Made by a program: the position numbers and the translations under genes
NCBI GenBank assembly: GCA_016716435.1
Contig: JADJWI010000008.1
Coordinates: forward strand, 935,501 to 999,500
Length of the DNA: 64,000 bases
Direction: 5' to 3'
DNA from: Acidobacteriota bacterium
GTDB taxonomy: Bacteria; Acidobacteriota; Blastocatellia; Pyrinomonadales; Pyrinomonadaceae
Part shown: positions 54,368 to 63,099 of the stretch, in pieces
How positions within the stretch are numbered: the first letter of the stretch is position 1
How the letters are laid out: each line of letters begins with the position of its first letter
The notes under the pieces: model-generated
Databases searched by the model: none
What the model was told of the DNA's origin: nothing
What the model saw: the letters and a program-made list of their open reading frames with translations, nothing else

Positions 54368-54398
54368 AAAAAAGCCGGGCGTTGGGCCCGGCTTTTTT
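54368..54398. terminator. Bidirectional rho-independent terminator
   Basis: GCCGGGC/GCCCGGC stem (54374-54380 with 54386-54392) with A6 before and T6 after, so it can act for the M28 unit (+) and the S41 gene (-). Confidence 0.85.
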
Positions 54399-54420
54399 AT
54401 TTGTGATAACGTTCGAAGCT

Positions 54421-56193
54421 TTAGCGATTGTCTGCACCCGAATCGCCGATCGATGCCCGTCGGGCCTCGGCACTCTGCATTGCTAGTTCTCGGGCTTTCG
54501 GAAGTGCGTCGATCGCCTTCTTTAACTGGGTGTCGTATTCGTTGAAGACCTGAAACGACGCCGTCGTTCCATACGCAGCAGTTACGAGTTCCGACCTTAG
54601 CATCCGCTGAATAAATTCCTTCTCGGCCACAAGTTGGGAGTCCGTGTATCCAAATTTATCTTTGGCGAAACGCTTAAACGCCTGCAATACCGGTTCCGTT
54701 ATCGGGAAATCCTTCGCGGTTAAATCGTATGAGAAACGGATCGGTTGAGACACCTTGAGGGATTCCAATCCCTTCACCCGCCCGGCCGTGAGATCAAGAG
54801 CGAATGCGAAGATCGGATTTGCAAGCTTTTGTTGAAAGCGTGCCCGCTCGATCGGAATAGTGTCGGCCTTGATCTCAATGTCCGGGGCAATGCCGCCGCC
54901 GCTGTAAACCGTCCGCCCGAGGTCGGTCTTGGCCTCATCGCCATTCGGCTTTTGGGCTTCATCATTGTCGCGGCCAACACCGCCGTTGGTGTAGTAGCTA
55001 TAAAGGCTGCCATCCGAGTAATCACGTTGGATAAGGCGACCCGAGGGTGTTTCGTACTTCGCGACAGTCAATAGAAGCATTGAACCGTACTCAAGGATGA
55101 AAGGATTCTGTACGAGGCCTTTTCCGAAGGTGTTCTCGCCAACGATCAGTGCCCGGTCGTGGTCTTGCAGAGCTCCCGCAAGGATCTCGGAGGCTGAAGC
55201 CGATCCGCGGTTGACCATAATGACGACCGGCATGGTCTCCGGCAGCGGATTCTCGGCCCTGAAGGGCTCCGTAACACCTTCGAGTCGGCCTTTTTGGGTG
55301 AAAATGGTTTGCCCAGATTCAAGAAACGTGTTTGCCACGCGGTACGCCTGGCTTACGAGCCCGCCGCCGTTACCTTTAAGGTCAAGCACGAGCTGAGTCA
55401 TGCCCGCGGCCTTCAGGCGTGTCATTGCCTCGGCGAATTCGGCATAGGTCGTCTGTGTAAAACCGCCGGTCATGGCGATGTACCCGGTGCCGGGGCGAAT
55501 CATGTATGCCTCGGAGATCGAGGGCTGCGGAACAGCGTCGCGGATGATCTCGACCGTTTCGCGCTTGCCGGTGTCGTTTCGCTCGACCGTCACCTTTGCG
55601 GCAGTTCCTCGCGGTCCGCGCAGGTGGTCGCGAACCTCGGTAAACGGCTTTCCGACCATTGAGACGCCATTCACGTCAAGTATCTTGTCGCCGTATTTGA
55701 GCCCGACGCGGTTGGCTGGAGCATTCTCAAAGGTCGCCCGGATGTAGGTCCCGGTCATTTTGCCATCGCTGTCGGTCAGGTCATTGATGGTCGCACCGAT
55801 ACCGAAATAGCGCGAACTCTGGTCCGTGCGAAACTGCTCGAATTCTTTAGCGTCAAAATAGTTGGAATGCGGGTCGAGCGACTTAAGCATGCCGCCGATC
55901 GAACTCTTGAAGAGCTCGTTGTAATCGATCTGTTTGCCGACGACGTGGTTCTGCTGGATCAGCCTCAAGGCCTCGACCACGTCCAGACCGAGCGCTTCGG
56001 TGGTGACCGCAGGAGGTTTGGCCGAAGACGCTCCGGAAACTGCCGCTGGTGGATTCGAAGGCGTCGCGCCGCCGTTACCATTGGCCCGCGGCTGCGCATT
56101 GATCAACGAAGCAGACGCAAAAACAACAACCAGAATGAATGCAAACGGCAATTTGCGGACAAACGACCGACCGGCGGATACGGAAAGCTTCAT
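54421..56193 (-). CDS. C-terminal-processing protease (S41, CtpA type)
   Basis: 590 residues from ATG 56193, with GAGG upstream. Signal peptide residues 1-34 (LPFAFILVVVFASASLINAQ). A PDZ domain (YFGIGATINDL ... VGLKYGDKILDVNGVSMVG) is followed by the S41 core: LDLKGNGGGLVSQAYRVANT, VNRGSASASEILAGALQDHD and GENTFGKGLVQ. The catalytic Ser333 and Lys358 are 25 residues apart, as in E. coli Tsp. It trims periplasmic or outer-membrane proteins. The C-terminal 120 residues are a domain without a clear name. Confidence 0.92.
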   Translation of the reverse strand: MKLSVSAGRSFVRKLPFAFILVVVFASASLINAQPRANGNGGATPSNPPAAVSGASSAKPPAVTTEALGLDVVEALRLIQQNHVVGKQIDYNELFKSSIGGMLKSLDPHSNYFDAKEFEQFRTDQSSRYFGIGATINDLTDSDGKMTGTYIRATFENAPANRVGLKYGDKILDVNGVSMVGKPFTEVRDHLRGPRGTAAKVTVERNDTGKRETVEIIRDAVPQPSISEAYMIRPGTGYIAMTGGFTQTTYAEFAEAMTRLKAAGMTQLVLDLKGNGGGLVSQAYRVANTFLESGQTIFTQKGRLEGVTEPFRAENPLPETMPVVIMVNRGSASASEILAGALQDHDRALIVGENTFGKGLVQNPFILEYGSMLLLTVAKYETPSGRLIQRDYSDGSLYSYYTNGGVGRDNDEAQKPNGDEAKTDLGRTVYSGGGIAPDIEIKADTIPIERARFQQKLANPIFAFALDLTAGRVKGLESLKVSQPIRFSYDLTAKDFPITEPVLQAFKRFAKDKFGYTDSQLVAEKEFIQRMLRSELVTAAYGTTASFQVFNEYDTQLKKAIDALPKARELAMQSAEARRASIGDSGADNR

Positions 56194-56366
56194 AAATTGA
56201 AAATACCTCAAGAGGAATGGTAGCAATTATTGGACTAAATTTCGATAAAAATAGTTGCTCCGATAGTTGCGGCCGTGCACAGGCGTTTTGGGAAATGGCG
56301 GTGTTTCGCTAAACTTCCTTATGTTTCCCGGCAATTCAAACAAAATTTCGGAGGCTTGCTCACCTA

Positions 56367-59300
56367 ATGATTCTGCGATCCGCGATCACGTTCACGCTCT
56401 TTTTACTCCTTTCGGCCACAGTATTTACGCAAACGAAACTCCTCAGGTTTCCTGATATCCACGGCGACCGCGTCGTTTTCAGCTATGGCGGAGATCTTTG
56501 GTCCGCTCCGGCTTCCGGCGGCACTGCCGTTCGGCTGACGGCACATCCGGGAGTTGAGACGTTTCCGAAGTTCTCTCCGGACGGCCGATGGATCGCGTTT
56601 ACAGGGCAGTATGACGGAGACGAGCAGGTTTACGTGATGCCGGCTGGCGGCGGCGAACCGCGGCAATTGACCTTTTATCCTTCCCGCGGGCCGCTTGCAC
56701 CGCGATGGGGATATGACAATCAAGTTTACGGCTGGACGAAGGACGGCAAGATCTTTTTCCGCGGATTGCGTGAATCGTGGTCGCTTCCGATCGCGAGGCT
56801 TTTCACCGTTTCGCCGGAAGGCGGGCCGGTCGAACCGCTTCCGATGCCGGAAGCAGGTTCGGGTGATTTCTCACCCGACGGCGGCAAGATGGTCTATTCG
56901 CCACAATCCCGCGACTTCCGCCCTGAAAAGCGTTACGAAGGCGGGCAGGCGAACCGGCTTTATATCTATGACATCGCGACCGCCGACGCGAAACTGATCT
57001 CCGACAGCCCGCGGGCAAACCGCGACGCGATGTGGATCGGCAATTCGATCTACTTCATTTCGGACAAGGACGGCAAATTTAACCTCTATTCGTACGACAC
57101 CGGCAATGGCCGGACGACTCAGGTCACACGGAACCGTGACTGGGACATCCGCTGGCCGAGTTCGGATAGTCAGGGCAAGATAGTTTGGGAGCGCGATGGC
57201 GAGATCGAGGTCTTTGATGTTTCGTCAAAGCGGTCGAATAAGCTTTCGATCAATGTTCCAGATGACGGAGTGAATCGCAGGAAGCGGCAGACTTCAGTAG
57301 CGAATCTTGTAAGCTCATACGGGCTCTCGCCAAAGGGGGAGCGGGCCGTTTTTGCCGCACGCGGCGATATCTTTACGGCACCGATCGAGCGCGGAGCCGT
57401 CCGCAATCTGACGAATTCCTCCGGAGCACACGACAAACTGCCGGCTTGGTCGCCGGATGGCAGGAATATCGCTTTCATCTCCGACCGCACGGGCGAGGAA
57501 GAGGTTTGGGTAATGCCGCACGATGGGTCGGGACCGGCAACACAGATAACGACGGGCTCCAAGGCGCAGAAGTACGCGCCTTTCTGGTCGGCGGACAGCA
57601 AGAAGCTGGTTTTTAGTGACAAGGACGCGAGGCTTTTCATCGCGAATGTCGAGTCCAAACAGGTTCAGGAGATCGCTAACGCCCGCAATGGACTGATCTT
57701 TAACTACGCATGGTCGCCAAAAGGTAATTACGTGGCATACACGATGCAGACGCCGAACGGGCTTGCATCGGTGTTCATCTGGAAATCGGCCGACAACAGG
57801 TCGTATCGGGCAACGCCGGAAATGTTCAATGCGGGAAACGCGGCGTGGGACCCGAGCGGCGATTACCTTTACTTCATTTCACAGCGAGAATTCGCTCCGC
57901 AGATCTCGAATTCAGAATTCAACTACGCAACCGACCGGATGTCGCAGATCTACGCACTCGCACTTCGAAGCGATGTAAAACATCCCTTTCCCTTTCAGGA
58001 CGATGAGGTGACGATCACACCGGAAAAGCCCGCGAGTTCCACAACACCTTCGCCGTCTCCGTCACCGACTCCGGCCGCTGCGCCGGAAACGATCGAATTC
58101 GACGGGCTTGAGTCGCGGGCCGTGAAGGTTCCGCTGCCGGCCGATAACTACAACGGCCTTTCCGCCAACCGAGGCCACTTGATCTACGCAGTTACACCTC
58201 CGTTCTACTACGGACGACAGGCTCCTATTCAGACCTCGCTGCGAATCTACTCGCTCAAGGATCGGAAGGAGACAACGCTTCTTACTCCGGCATTCGGTTA
58301 TGCACTCTCCGCCGACGGAACGAAGCTCCTCAGCACATCGGCTGGCGGCAGCTATAACCTGCTTGACGCAAACCCACAAGGCGAGCGAACCCGGAAAGCG
58401 GTTTCGACTGCCGGGCTTGTGACCGAGATCGACCCGGTTGCGGAATGGAACCAGATCTTCAATGAAGCTTGGCGACGATACCGTGATTGGTTCTACGTTG
58501 AGAACATGCATGGATTTGACTGGGAACGCATCCGCGAGGATTACCGCAAGTGGCTGCCCCACGTTGCCCATCGAGCGGATCTGAACTACATCATAGCCGA
58601 GATGAGCTCTGAATTGACCGTCCAACACGCCTACATTGACGGCGGCGATATGAACCTGCCGCCGCGGGTTCGCGTCGCATTACCGGGAGCGAGATTCGAG
58701 GCGGATAGGGCTTCGGGCCGTTACAAGATATCGAAGATCTATACGGGGCAGAACGAGGAAGATATTTATCGGGCGCCGCTTGCGGAGGTTGGCGTCAATG
58801 CTCGGCCTGGCGATTATCTTTTGGCCGTAAACGGTGAAGAGGTGAAGACTGACAGGGACGTCTATGCGTATTTCCGCGGCAAGGCCGATGCGGCCGTCAC
58901 GCTAACGCTGAATTCGTCGCCGACGATGCAGGGAGCTCGAAAGGTTTCTTTTAGGCCGATCATCTCCGAGTCAGATCTCATTTATCTCGACTGGATCGAA
59001 GCGAACCGCAAACGCGTCAGCGATATGTCGGGCGGCCGCGTCGGTTATATCCATATTCCGGATATGGGGGCGGCGGGAATTCGTGAGTTTATCAAGTGGT
59101 ATTACCCGCAGCTCGATAAAGAAGGCTTGGTCGTTGACGTGCGAGCAAACGGCGGCGGAAACGTCTCGCGAATGCTGATAGAGCGGCTGCGACGGCGTGT
59201 GCTCGGGGTAAATTTCCGCCGCGGCGATGCCGACGGAACCACGTATCCTGACGGAGTGTTTGGTGGGCCGATGGTCGCTCTGCTAAATGAAAACTCTGCT

Positions 59301-59642
59301 TCGGACGGCGATATTTTCCCGTATATGTTTCGCGAGGCAGGGCTCGGGCCGCTTATCGGGAAACGGAGCTGGGGCGGCGTAGTCGGTATCACGAATCGCG
59401 GGAATCTGATCGATGGCGGCGTTGTCAACGTACCGGAATTTGCATTGGCGAACACGAAGGGCGAATACATCATCGAAGGCTATGGCGTTGACCCGGACAT
59501 TGAGATCGATAACGACCCTCGGTCAGTGATCGCCGGTCGTGACCCGCAGCTTGAACGCGGCGTGCAAGAGGTGATGAAGAAACTGACCTCGCCGGTAAAG
59601 CTCCCGGCACGCCCGGCCGACCCTAACCGGAACAAGAACTAA
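56367..59642 (+). CDS. Tricorn-like S41 protease with propeller and PDZ domains
   Basis: 1091 residues. Signal peptide (ITFTLFLLLSATVFTQ). Residues about 25-550 form two sets of beta-propeller repeats (FSPDGRWIAFTGQYDGDEQV, WSPDGRNIAFISDRTGEEE); a PST-rich linker at about 560-575; the PDZ domain near 800-880 (PGDYLLAVNGEEVKTDRDV); then the S41 core, with VVDVRANGGGNVSRMLIER and ALLNENSASDGDIFPYMFR (Ser979 is the probable nucleophile) and KRSWGGVVGI. This is the tricorn architecture. The stop overlaps the DppD start as TAATG. Confidence 0.93.
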   Translation: MILRSAITFTLFLLLSATVFTQTKLLRFPDIHGDRVVFSYGGDLWSAPASGGTAVRLTAHPGVETFPKFSPDGRWIAFTGQYDGDEQVYVMPAGGGEPRQLTFYPSRGPLAPRWGYDNQVYGWTKDGKIFFRGLRESWSLPIARLFTVSPEGGPVEPLPMPEAGSGDFSPDGGKMVYSPQSRDFRPEKRYEGGQANRLYIYDIATADAKLISDSPRANRDAMWIGNSIYFISDKDGKFNLYSYDTGNGRTTQVTRNRDWDIRWPSSDSQGKIVWERDGEIEVFDVSSKRSNKLSINVPDDGVNRRKRQTSVANLVSSYGLSPKGERAVFAARGDIFTAPIERGAVRNLTNSSGAHDKLPAWSPDGRNIAFISDRTGEEEVWVMPHDGSGPATQITTGSKAQKYAPFWSADSKKLVFSDKDARLFIANVESKQVQEIANARNGLIFNYAWSPKGNYVAYTMQTPNGLASVFIWKSADNRSYRATPEMFNAGNAAWDPSGDYLYFISQREFAPQISNSEFNYATDRMSQIYALALRSDVKHPFPFQDDEVTITPEKPASSTTPSPSPSPTPAAAPETIEFDGLESRAVKVPLPADNYNGLSANRGHLIYAVTPPFYYGRQAPIQTSLRIYSLKDRKETTLLTPAFGYALSADGTKLLSTSAGGSYNLLDANPQGERTRKAVSTAGLVTEIDPVAEWNQIFNEAWRRYRDWFYVENMHGFDWERIREDYRKWLPHVAHRADLNYIIAEMSSELTVQHAYIDGGDMNLPPRVRVALPGARFEADRASGRYKISKIYTGQNEEDIYRAPLAEVGVNARPGDYLLAVNGEEVKTDRDVYAYFRGKADAAVTLTLNSSPTMQGARKVSFRPIISESDLIYLDWIEANRKRVSDMSGGRVGYIHIPDMGAAGIREFIKWYYPQLDKEGLVVDVRANGGGNVSRMLIERLRRRVLGVNFRRGDADGTTYPDGVFGGPMVALLNENSASDGDIFPYMFREAGLGPLIGKRSWGGVVGITNRGNLIDGGVVNVPEFALANTKGEYIIEGYGVDPDIEIDNDPRSVIAGRDPQLERGVQEVMKKLTSPVKLPARPADPNRNKN

Positions 59643-60673
59643 TGCCGCAATTGCTTGAAGTTGATCACCTGCAAACGCACTTTCCGACCCGGGCGGGGTT
59701 GGTGAGGGCGGTGAATGACGTCAGTTTTTCGATCGGCGAGGGCGAGCTTTTGGCTCTGGTTGGCGAATCGGGTTGCGGTAAGTCAATAACGGCGCTTTCG
59801 ATAATGCGGCTTATCTATCCGCCGGGTAAGATCGCAGGCGGCTCGATCCTTTTTACGGGCGAGGAGCTAACGACTGCCAGCGAAGACCGTTTACGGCAAA
59901 TACGCGGCAACGACATCGCGATGATCTTTCAGGACCCGATGACCTCGCTCAATCCGGTCTATACGGTCGGTGAACAGATAGCTGAGGCCCTGCGGCTGCA
60001 CCGAAAGCTGGACAGGAAGGCAGCGAAAGCCGCGGCGATCGAGGCGATGAAAGAAGTTTCGATACCCTCGCCCGAGCGGCGTGCCGACGATTATCCACAT
60101 CAGCTTTCGGGTGGAATGCGGCAGCGAGTGATGATCGCTATGGCTCTCGCCTGCGACCCGGAACTGCTTATCGCTGATGAACCAACAACCGCCCTTGATG
60201 TAACGATTCAGGCTCAGATCCTTGAGCTGTTGAACGAACTCAGAAGAACAAGAAAGCTCGCTGTACTGCTGATCACGCACGACCTTGGCGTCGTCGCCGA
60301 CGTCGCGGATCGCGTTTGTGTGATGTACACGGGGAAGATCGTCGAGGAGAGCGGCGTGGAGGAGCTTTTTGAGGATCCGAAGCATCCCTATACGAAAGGC
60401 CTGCTTCGTTCAGTGCCGAAGCTCGCGGCTCACACGATAGGGAAGGTCGCCCGGTTACAAACCATCGAAGGCGTAGTCCCGACGCCGACCGATCTCCCGC
60501 CCGGCTGCCATTTCGAGCCCCGTTGCGAGTTCCGGATGCCTGAATGTTCGCGGGGTGAGATACCACTAATTGGAATCGGAAATGCGATCGGCGTTCGATG
60601 TCTCCTGTATGAGAAAGAGTCAAGAACCAAATTTGAAAGGGGCGTTGGTTTACCTGCGTCAACCGTCGATTGA
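59642..60673 (+). CDS. dppD: Peptide ABC transporter ATP-binding protein, DppD type
   Basis: 343 residues. Walker A GESGCGKSI, the LSGGMRQRV signature, Walker B LLIADEPTTALD, then THDLGVVADVADRVCVMYTG, and the C-terminal oligo-HPY domain HPYTKGLLRSVPKL with the cysteine-rich PPGCHFEPRCEF. It is translationally coupled to the tricorn-like protease gene upstream. Partner of DppF (61157) and probably of DppBC (39.2-41 kb). Confidence 0.93.
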   Translation: MPQLLEVDHLQTHFPTRAGLVRAVNDVSFSIGEGELLALVGESGCGKSITALSIMRLIYPPGKIAGGSILFTGEELTTASEDRLRQIRGNDIAMIFQDPMTSLNPVYTVGEQIAEALRLHRKLDRKAAKAAAIEAMKEVSIPSPERRADDYPHQLSGGMRQRVMIAMALACDPELLIADEPTTALDVTIQAQILELLNELRRTRKLAVLLITHDLGVVADVADRVCVMYTGKIVEESGVEELFEDPKHPYTKGLLRSVPKLAAHTIGKVARLQTIEGVVPTPTDLPPGCHFEPRCEFRMPECSRGEIPLIGIGNAIGVRCLLYEKESRTKFERGVGLPASTVD

Positions 60674-61157
60674 TGACGAGAAGGAATTCCTCGGCAAAGT
60701 CCGGAAGAGCCGTGAGTTTCATCGGGGCTTAATGCGGCTCGCAAGGAATCACAAGGAATTTGAAGCGTTTGTCGCGCGAACGCGGTCGTCGTCAACAGAA
60801 GGCTCTCTGATCTGTCGAAACTGTGACGATGTCATCGTTGGTGTTATAAGTCTTTCTCAGATCTTTTACGGTCCCTTGAAGAGTGCCTATCTTGGATATT
60901 CTTTATTCAAGGGGTTTACCGGATGTGGTTATGCAACTGAAGCGGTAAGGTTGATCGTGCGATTTTCCTTTAAAGATCTTAAACTGCATCGAGTTGAGGC
61001 GAATATACAGCCCGATAACTTAGCCTCAATTGCACTTGTAAAAAGGCTCGGGTTCAGTCGAGAGGGCTTTTCGCCAAAGTATCTGAAGATCGGTGGGCGT
61101 TGGCGCGATCATGAACGCTGGGCTCTCATAAAGGAGAACTGGAAAAAGAAACTGTAA
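60609..61157 (+). CDS. GNAT-family N-acetyltransferase (RimJ/RimL type)
   Basis: 182 residues. ATG at 60609, with 65 bp of overlap into the DppD gene. VYLRQPSIDDEKEF, LGYSLFKGFTGCGYATEAVR, and HRVEANIQPDNLASIALVKRLGF are the acetyl-CoA-binding and GNAT motifs. It is probably an N-terminal or amine acetyltransferase. The stop overlaps the DppF start (TAATG). The unusual position between the two Dpp ATPases suggests late insertion or coupling to peptide use. Confidence 0.85.
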   Translation: MRKSQEPNLKGALVYLRQPSIDDEKEFLGKVRKSREFHRGLMRLARNHKEFEAFVARTRSSSTEGSLICRNCDDVIVGVISLSQIFYGPLKSAYLGYSLFKGFTGCGYATEAVRLIVRFSFKDLKLHRVEANIQPDNLASIALVKRLGFSREGFSPKYLKIGGRWRDHERWALIKENWKKKL

Positions 61158-62146
61158 TGCACCCCTTAGCCGCACAAACCGGGACGACACCTTTGCTTCA
61201 GGTAGAGAGTCTGGTCAAGCACTTTCCCGTTGAGAATAGCGATGATGTAGTCCGCGCGGTGGATGGCGTTTCGTTCGACATTTTTGCGGGCGAGACGCTT
61301 GGGCTGGTCGGTGAATCGGGCTGCGGGAAATCGACAGTCGGCCGCTGCCTTTTGCGGCTTCATGAGCCGACGGCGGGCGAGGTGGTATTTGAGGGGCAGA
61401 ACATTATCGGCCTTCCGCATCGCGAGATGCAGACGCTCCGGCGGGAGATGCAGATCATCTTTCAGGACCCCTACGCAAGCCTTAATCCGAGGTTGAGTAT
61501 TCGCTCGATCATCTCAGAACCGCTGATAATCCACGGCATCGGCAACAAGGCCGAACAGCGGGATCGCGTTGCGGACCTTTTGCGAAAGGTTGGCCTCGAC
61601 CCAGACTACATGGACCGCTATGCCCATGAATTCTCCGGCGGGCAGCGGCAGCGGATCGGCATCGCCCGGGCTCTTGCTTTGAACCCGAGGCTGATCATCT
61701 GCGATGAGCCGGTCTCGGCGCTCGATGTTTCGGTACAGGCTCAGGTCGTCAATTTGCTGCAGGATCTTCAGCAAGAGTTTGGTCTAACCTATCTTTTTAT
61801 TTCGCACGGGCTTGCGGTTGTCGAGCATATTTCAAATCGCGTCGCCGTAATGTATCTCGGCAAGATCGTTGAGGTCGCGGAAGCACGGGAGCTTTACGAG
61901 AATCCGCTCCACCCTTACACAAAGGCATTACTTTCGGCGATTCCTAATCCCGACCCGAAAGAGAAGCGCGAACGGATCATCCTAACCGGTGACGTTCCGA
62001 CGCCGATCAATCCGCCTTCGGGTTGCCGATTTAGGACACGTTGCCCGATCGCGATCCCGGAATGTGCGGCCGTCGAACCTCCGCTCGAAGAGCACGCGGC
62101 CAACCACCTTGCCGCCTGTATTTGTATCGGCGAACCTGTGATATAA
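61157..62146 (+). CDS. dppF: Peptide ABC transporter ATP-binding protein, DppF type
   Basis: 329 residues. Walker A GESGCGKST, QIIFQDPYASLNPR, FSGGQRQRIGIARALALNP, Walker B LIICDEPVSALD, HGLAVVEHISNRVAVMYLGK and the C-terminal HPYTKALLSAIPNPDP with the CRFRTRC cysteine pattern. Works with DppD. Co-transcribed with dppD and the acetyltransferase gene. Confidence 0.94.
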   Translation: MHPLAAQTGTTPLLQVESLVKHFPVENSDDVVRAVDGVSFDIFAGETLGLVGESGCGKSTVGRCLLRLHEPTAGEVVFEGQNIIGLPHREMQTLRREMQIIFQDPYASLNPRLSIRSIISEPLIIHGIGNKAEQRDRVADLLRKVGLDPDYMDRYAHEFSGGQRQRIGIARALALNPRLIICDEPVSALDVSVQAQVVNLLQDLQQEFGLTYLFISHGLAVVEHISNRVAVMYLGKIVEVAEARELYENPLHPYTKALLSAIPNPDPKEKRERIILTGDVPTPINPPSGCRFRTRCPIAIPECAAVEPPLEEHAANHLAACICIGEPVI

Positions 62147-62257
62147 ACGAAAACTTGCAACACTCCGAGCGGGATTACCGTATATTGGAGTGAATTACAT
62201 TTCTTTACAAACCTTTAGCTTAAAAAAGTGCCCGCCCAACGGGCCAAATGGAGGAAG

Positions 62258-63034
62258 ATGTCTGAATTCGATCCTAAAGAAAACCGTGCGTCCAATGAGA
62301 TCGTTGAGATGTCCGAGGTGGCGACGCTCGGCAATATCTTTTTCGAGCCCGAGCGAACGTTCAGAGCCCTTAGGGCAAAGCCCCGATTCATCCTGGCGGC
62401 CGTGATCATATCACTGTTGGTTGGCGGATATATCGTGGCCCTCAACTACAAGATCGGCCCCGAAGGCCTGCGACGCGAAATCTCGGCACAGCTCGAGAAG
62501 AACCCACAGGTCGCCTCGATGAGCGCAGGTGATAAGGCTCAGATGGTCGAAACGCAGATGACCATCAACAAGTACACCCAGTATATTGTTCCGATATTCG
62601 TGTTGATCAGCTTTGGCATCGGGGCCTTGCTTTATTGGGGCGGAGCAAAGGCATTTGGCGGCGAGGGCGGATTTTTGCAGGCGCTTTCTGTTTGGGTTTA
62701 CTCATCTTTCCCGCCGGCTCTGATCTCAACGATCGGGAGCTTTATCGTCATGTATTTCAAGGCGGCCGAGGAGATCGACATTGTGTCGAGCCAGCGCGGG
62801 CTGCTACATGCAAATCTCGGCTTTCTATTTGGAAAAGACGCGAGCCCGGTGCTTGTAACGCTGATAAGTGTTCTTGATCTTTTCGCGATCTGGGGCTGGA
62901 TACTGGCCGCGATCGGCCTTCGGGTAACTAACAAGATCTCGAACGGTTCTGCATGGGCGGTAATAGTTCTCGTGGCTCTTGTCGGCGTTCTGTTTAGGGT
63001 TATCAGTGCCTTCTTCTCAGGGAATCCAAGCTAG
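62258..63034 (+). CDS. Yip1-like membrane protein
   Basis: 258 residues. ATG at 62258 with GGAGG upstream; the earlier M in the frame is not used. After a short N-terminal part, FFEPERTFRALRAKPRFILA, the segment typical of the Yip1 domain, precedes five spans: AAVIISLLVGGYIVAL, IVPIFVLISFGIGALLYWGG, ALSVWVYSSFPPALIST. Function is not known in bacteria. Upstream, an imperfect CACTCC/GGAGTG pair frames TATATT. Confidence 0.8.
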   Translation: MSEFDPKENRASNEIVEMSEVATLGNIFFEPERTFRALRAKPRFILAAVIISLLVGGYIVALNYKIGPEGLRREISAQLEKNPQVASMSAGDKAQMVETQMTINKYTQYIVPIFVLISFGIGALLYWGGAKAFGGEGGFLQALSVWVYSSFPPALISTIGSFIVMYFKAAEEIDIVSSQRGLLHANLGFLFGKDASPVLVTLISVLDLFAIWGWILAAIGLRVTNKISNGSAWAVIVLVALVGVLFRVISAFFSGNPS

Positions 63035-63066
63035 GCACCCGGAAACGAAGGGATGATCACTTTTTG

Positions 63067-63098
63067 AAAGAGGATGCTCAGTCGGGCATCCTCTTTTT
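63067..63098. terminator. Rho-independent terminator between convergent genes
   Basis: AAAGAGGATGC (63067-63077) pairs with GCATCCTCTTT (63086-63096), 8-nt loop, followed by TT. It serves the Yip1-like gene (+) and, with the A-run on the other side, the MacB-like gene (-). Confidence 0.8.
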
Positions 63099-63099
63099 C

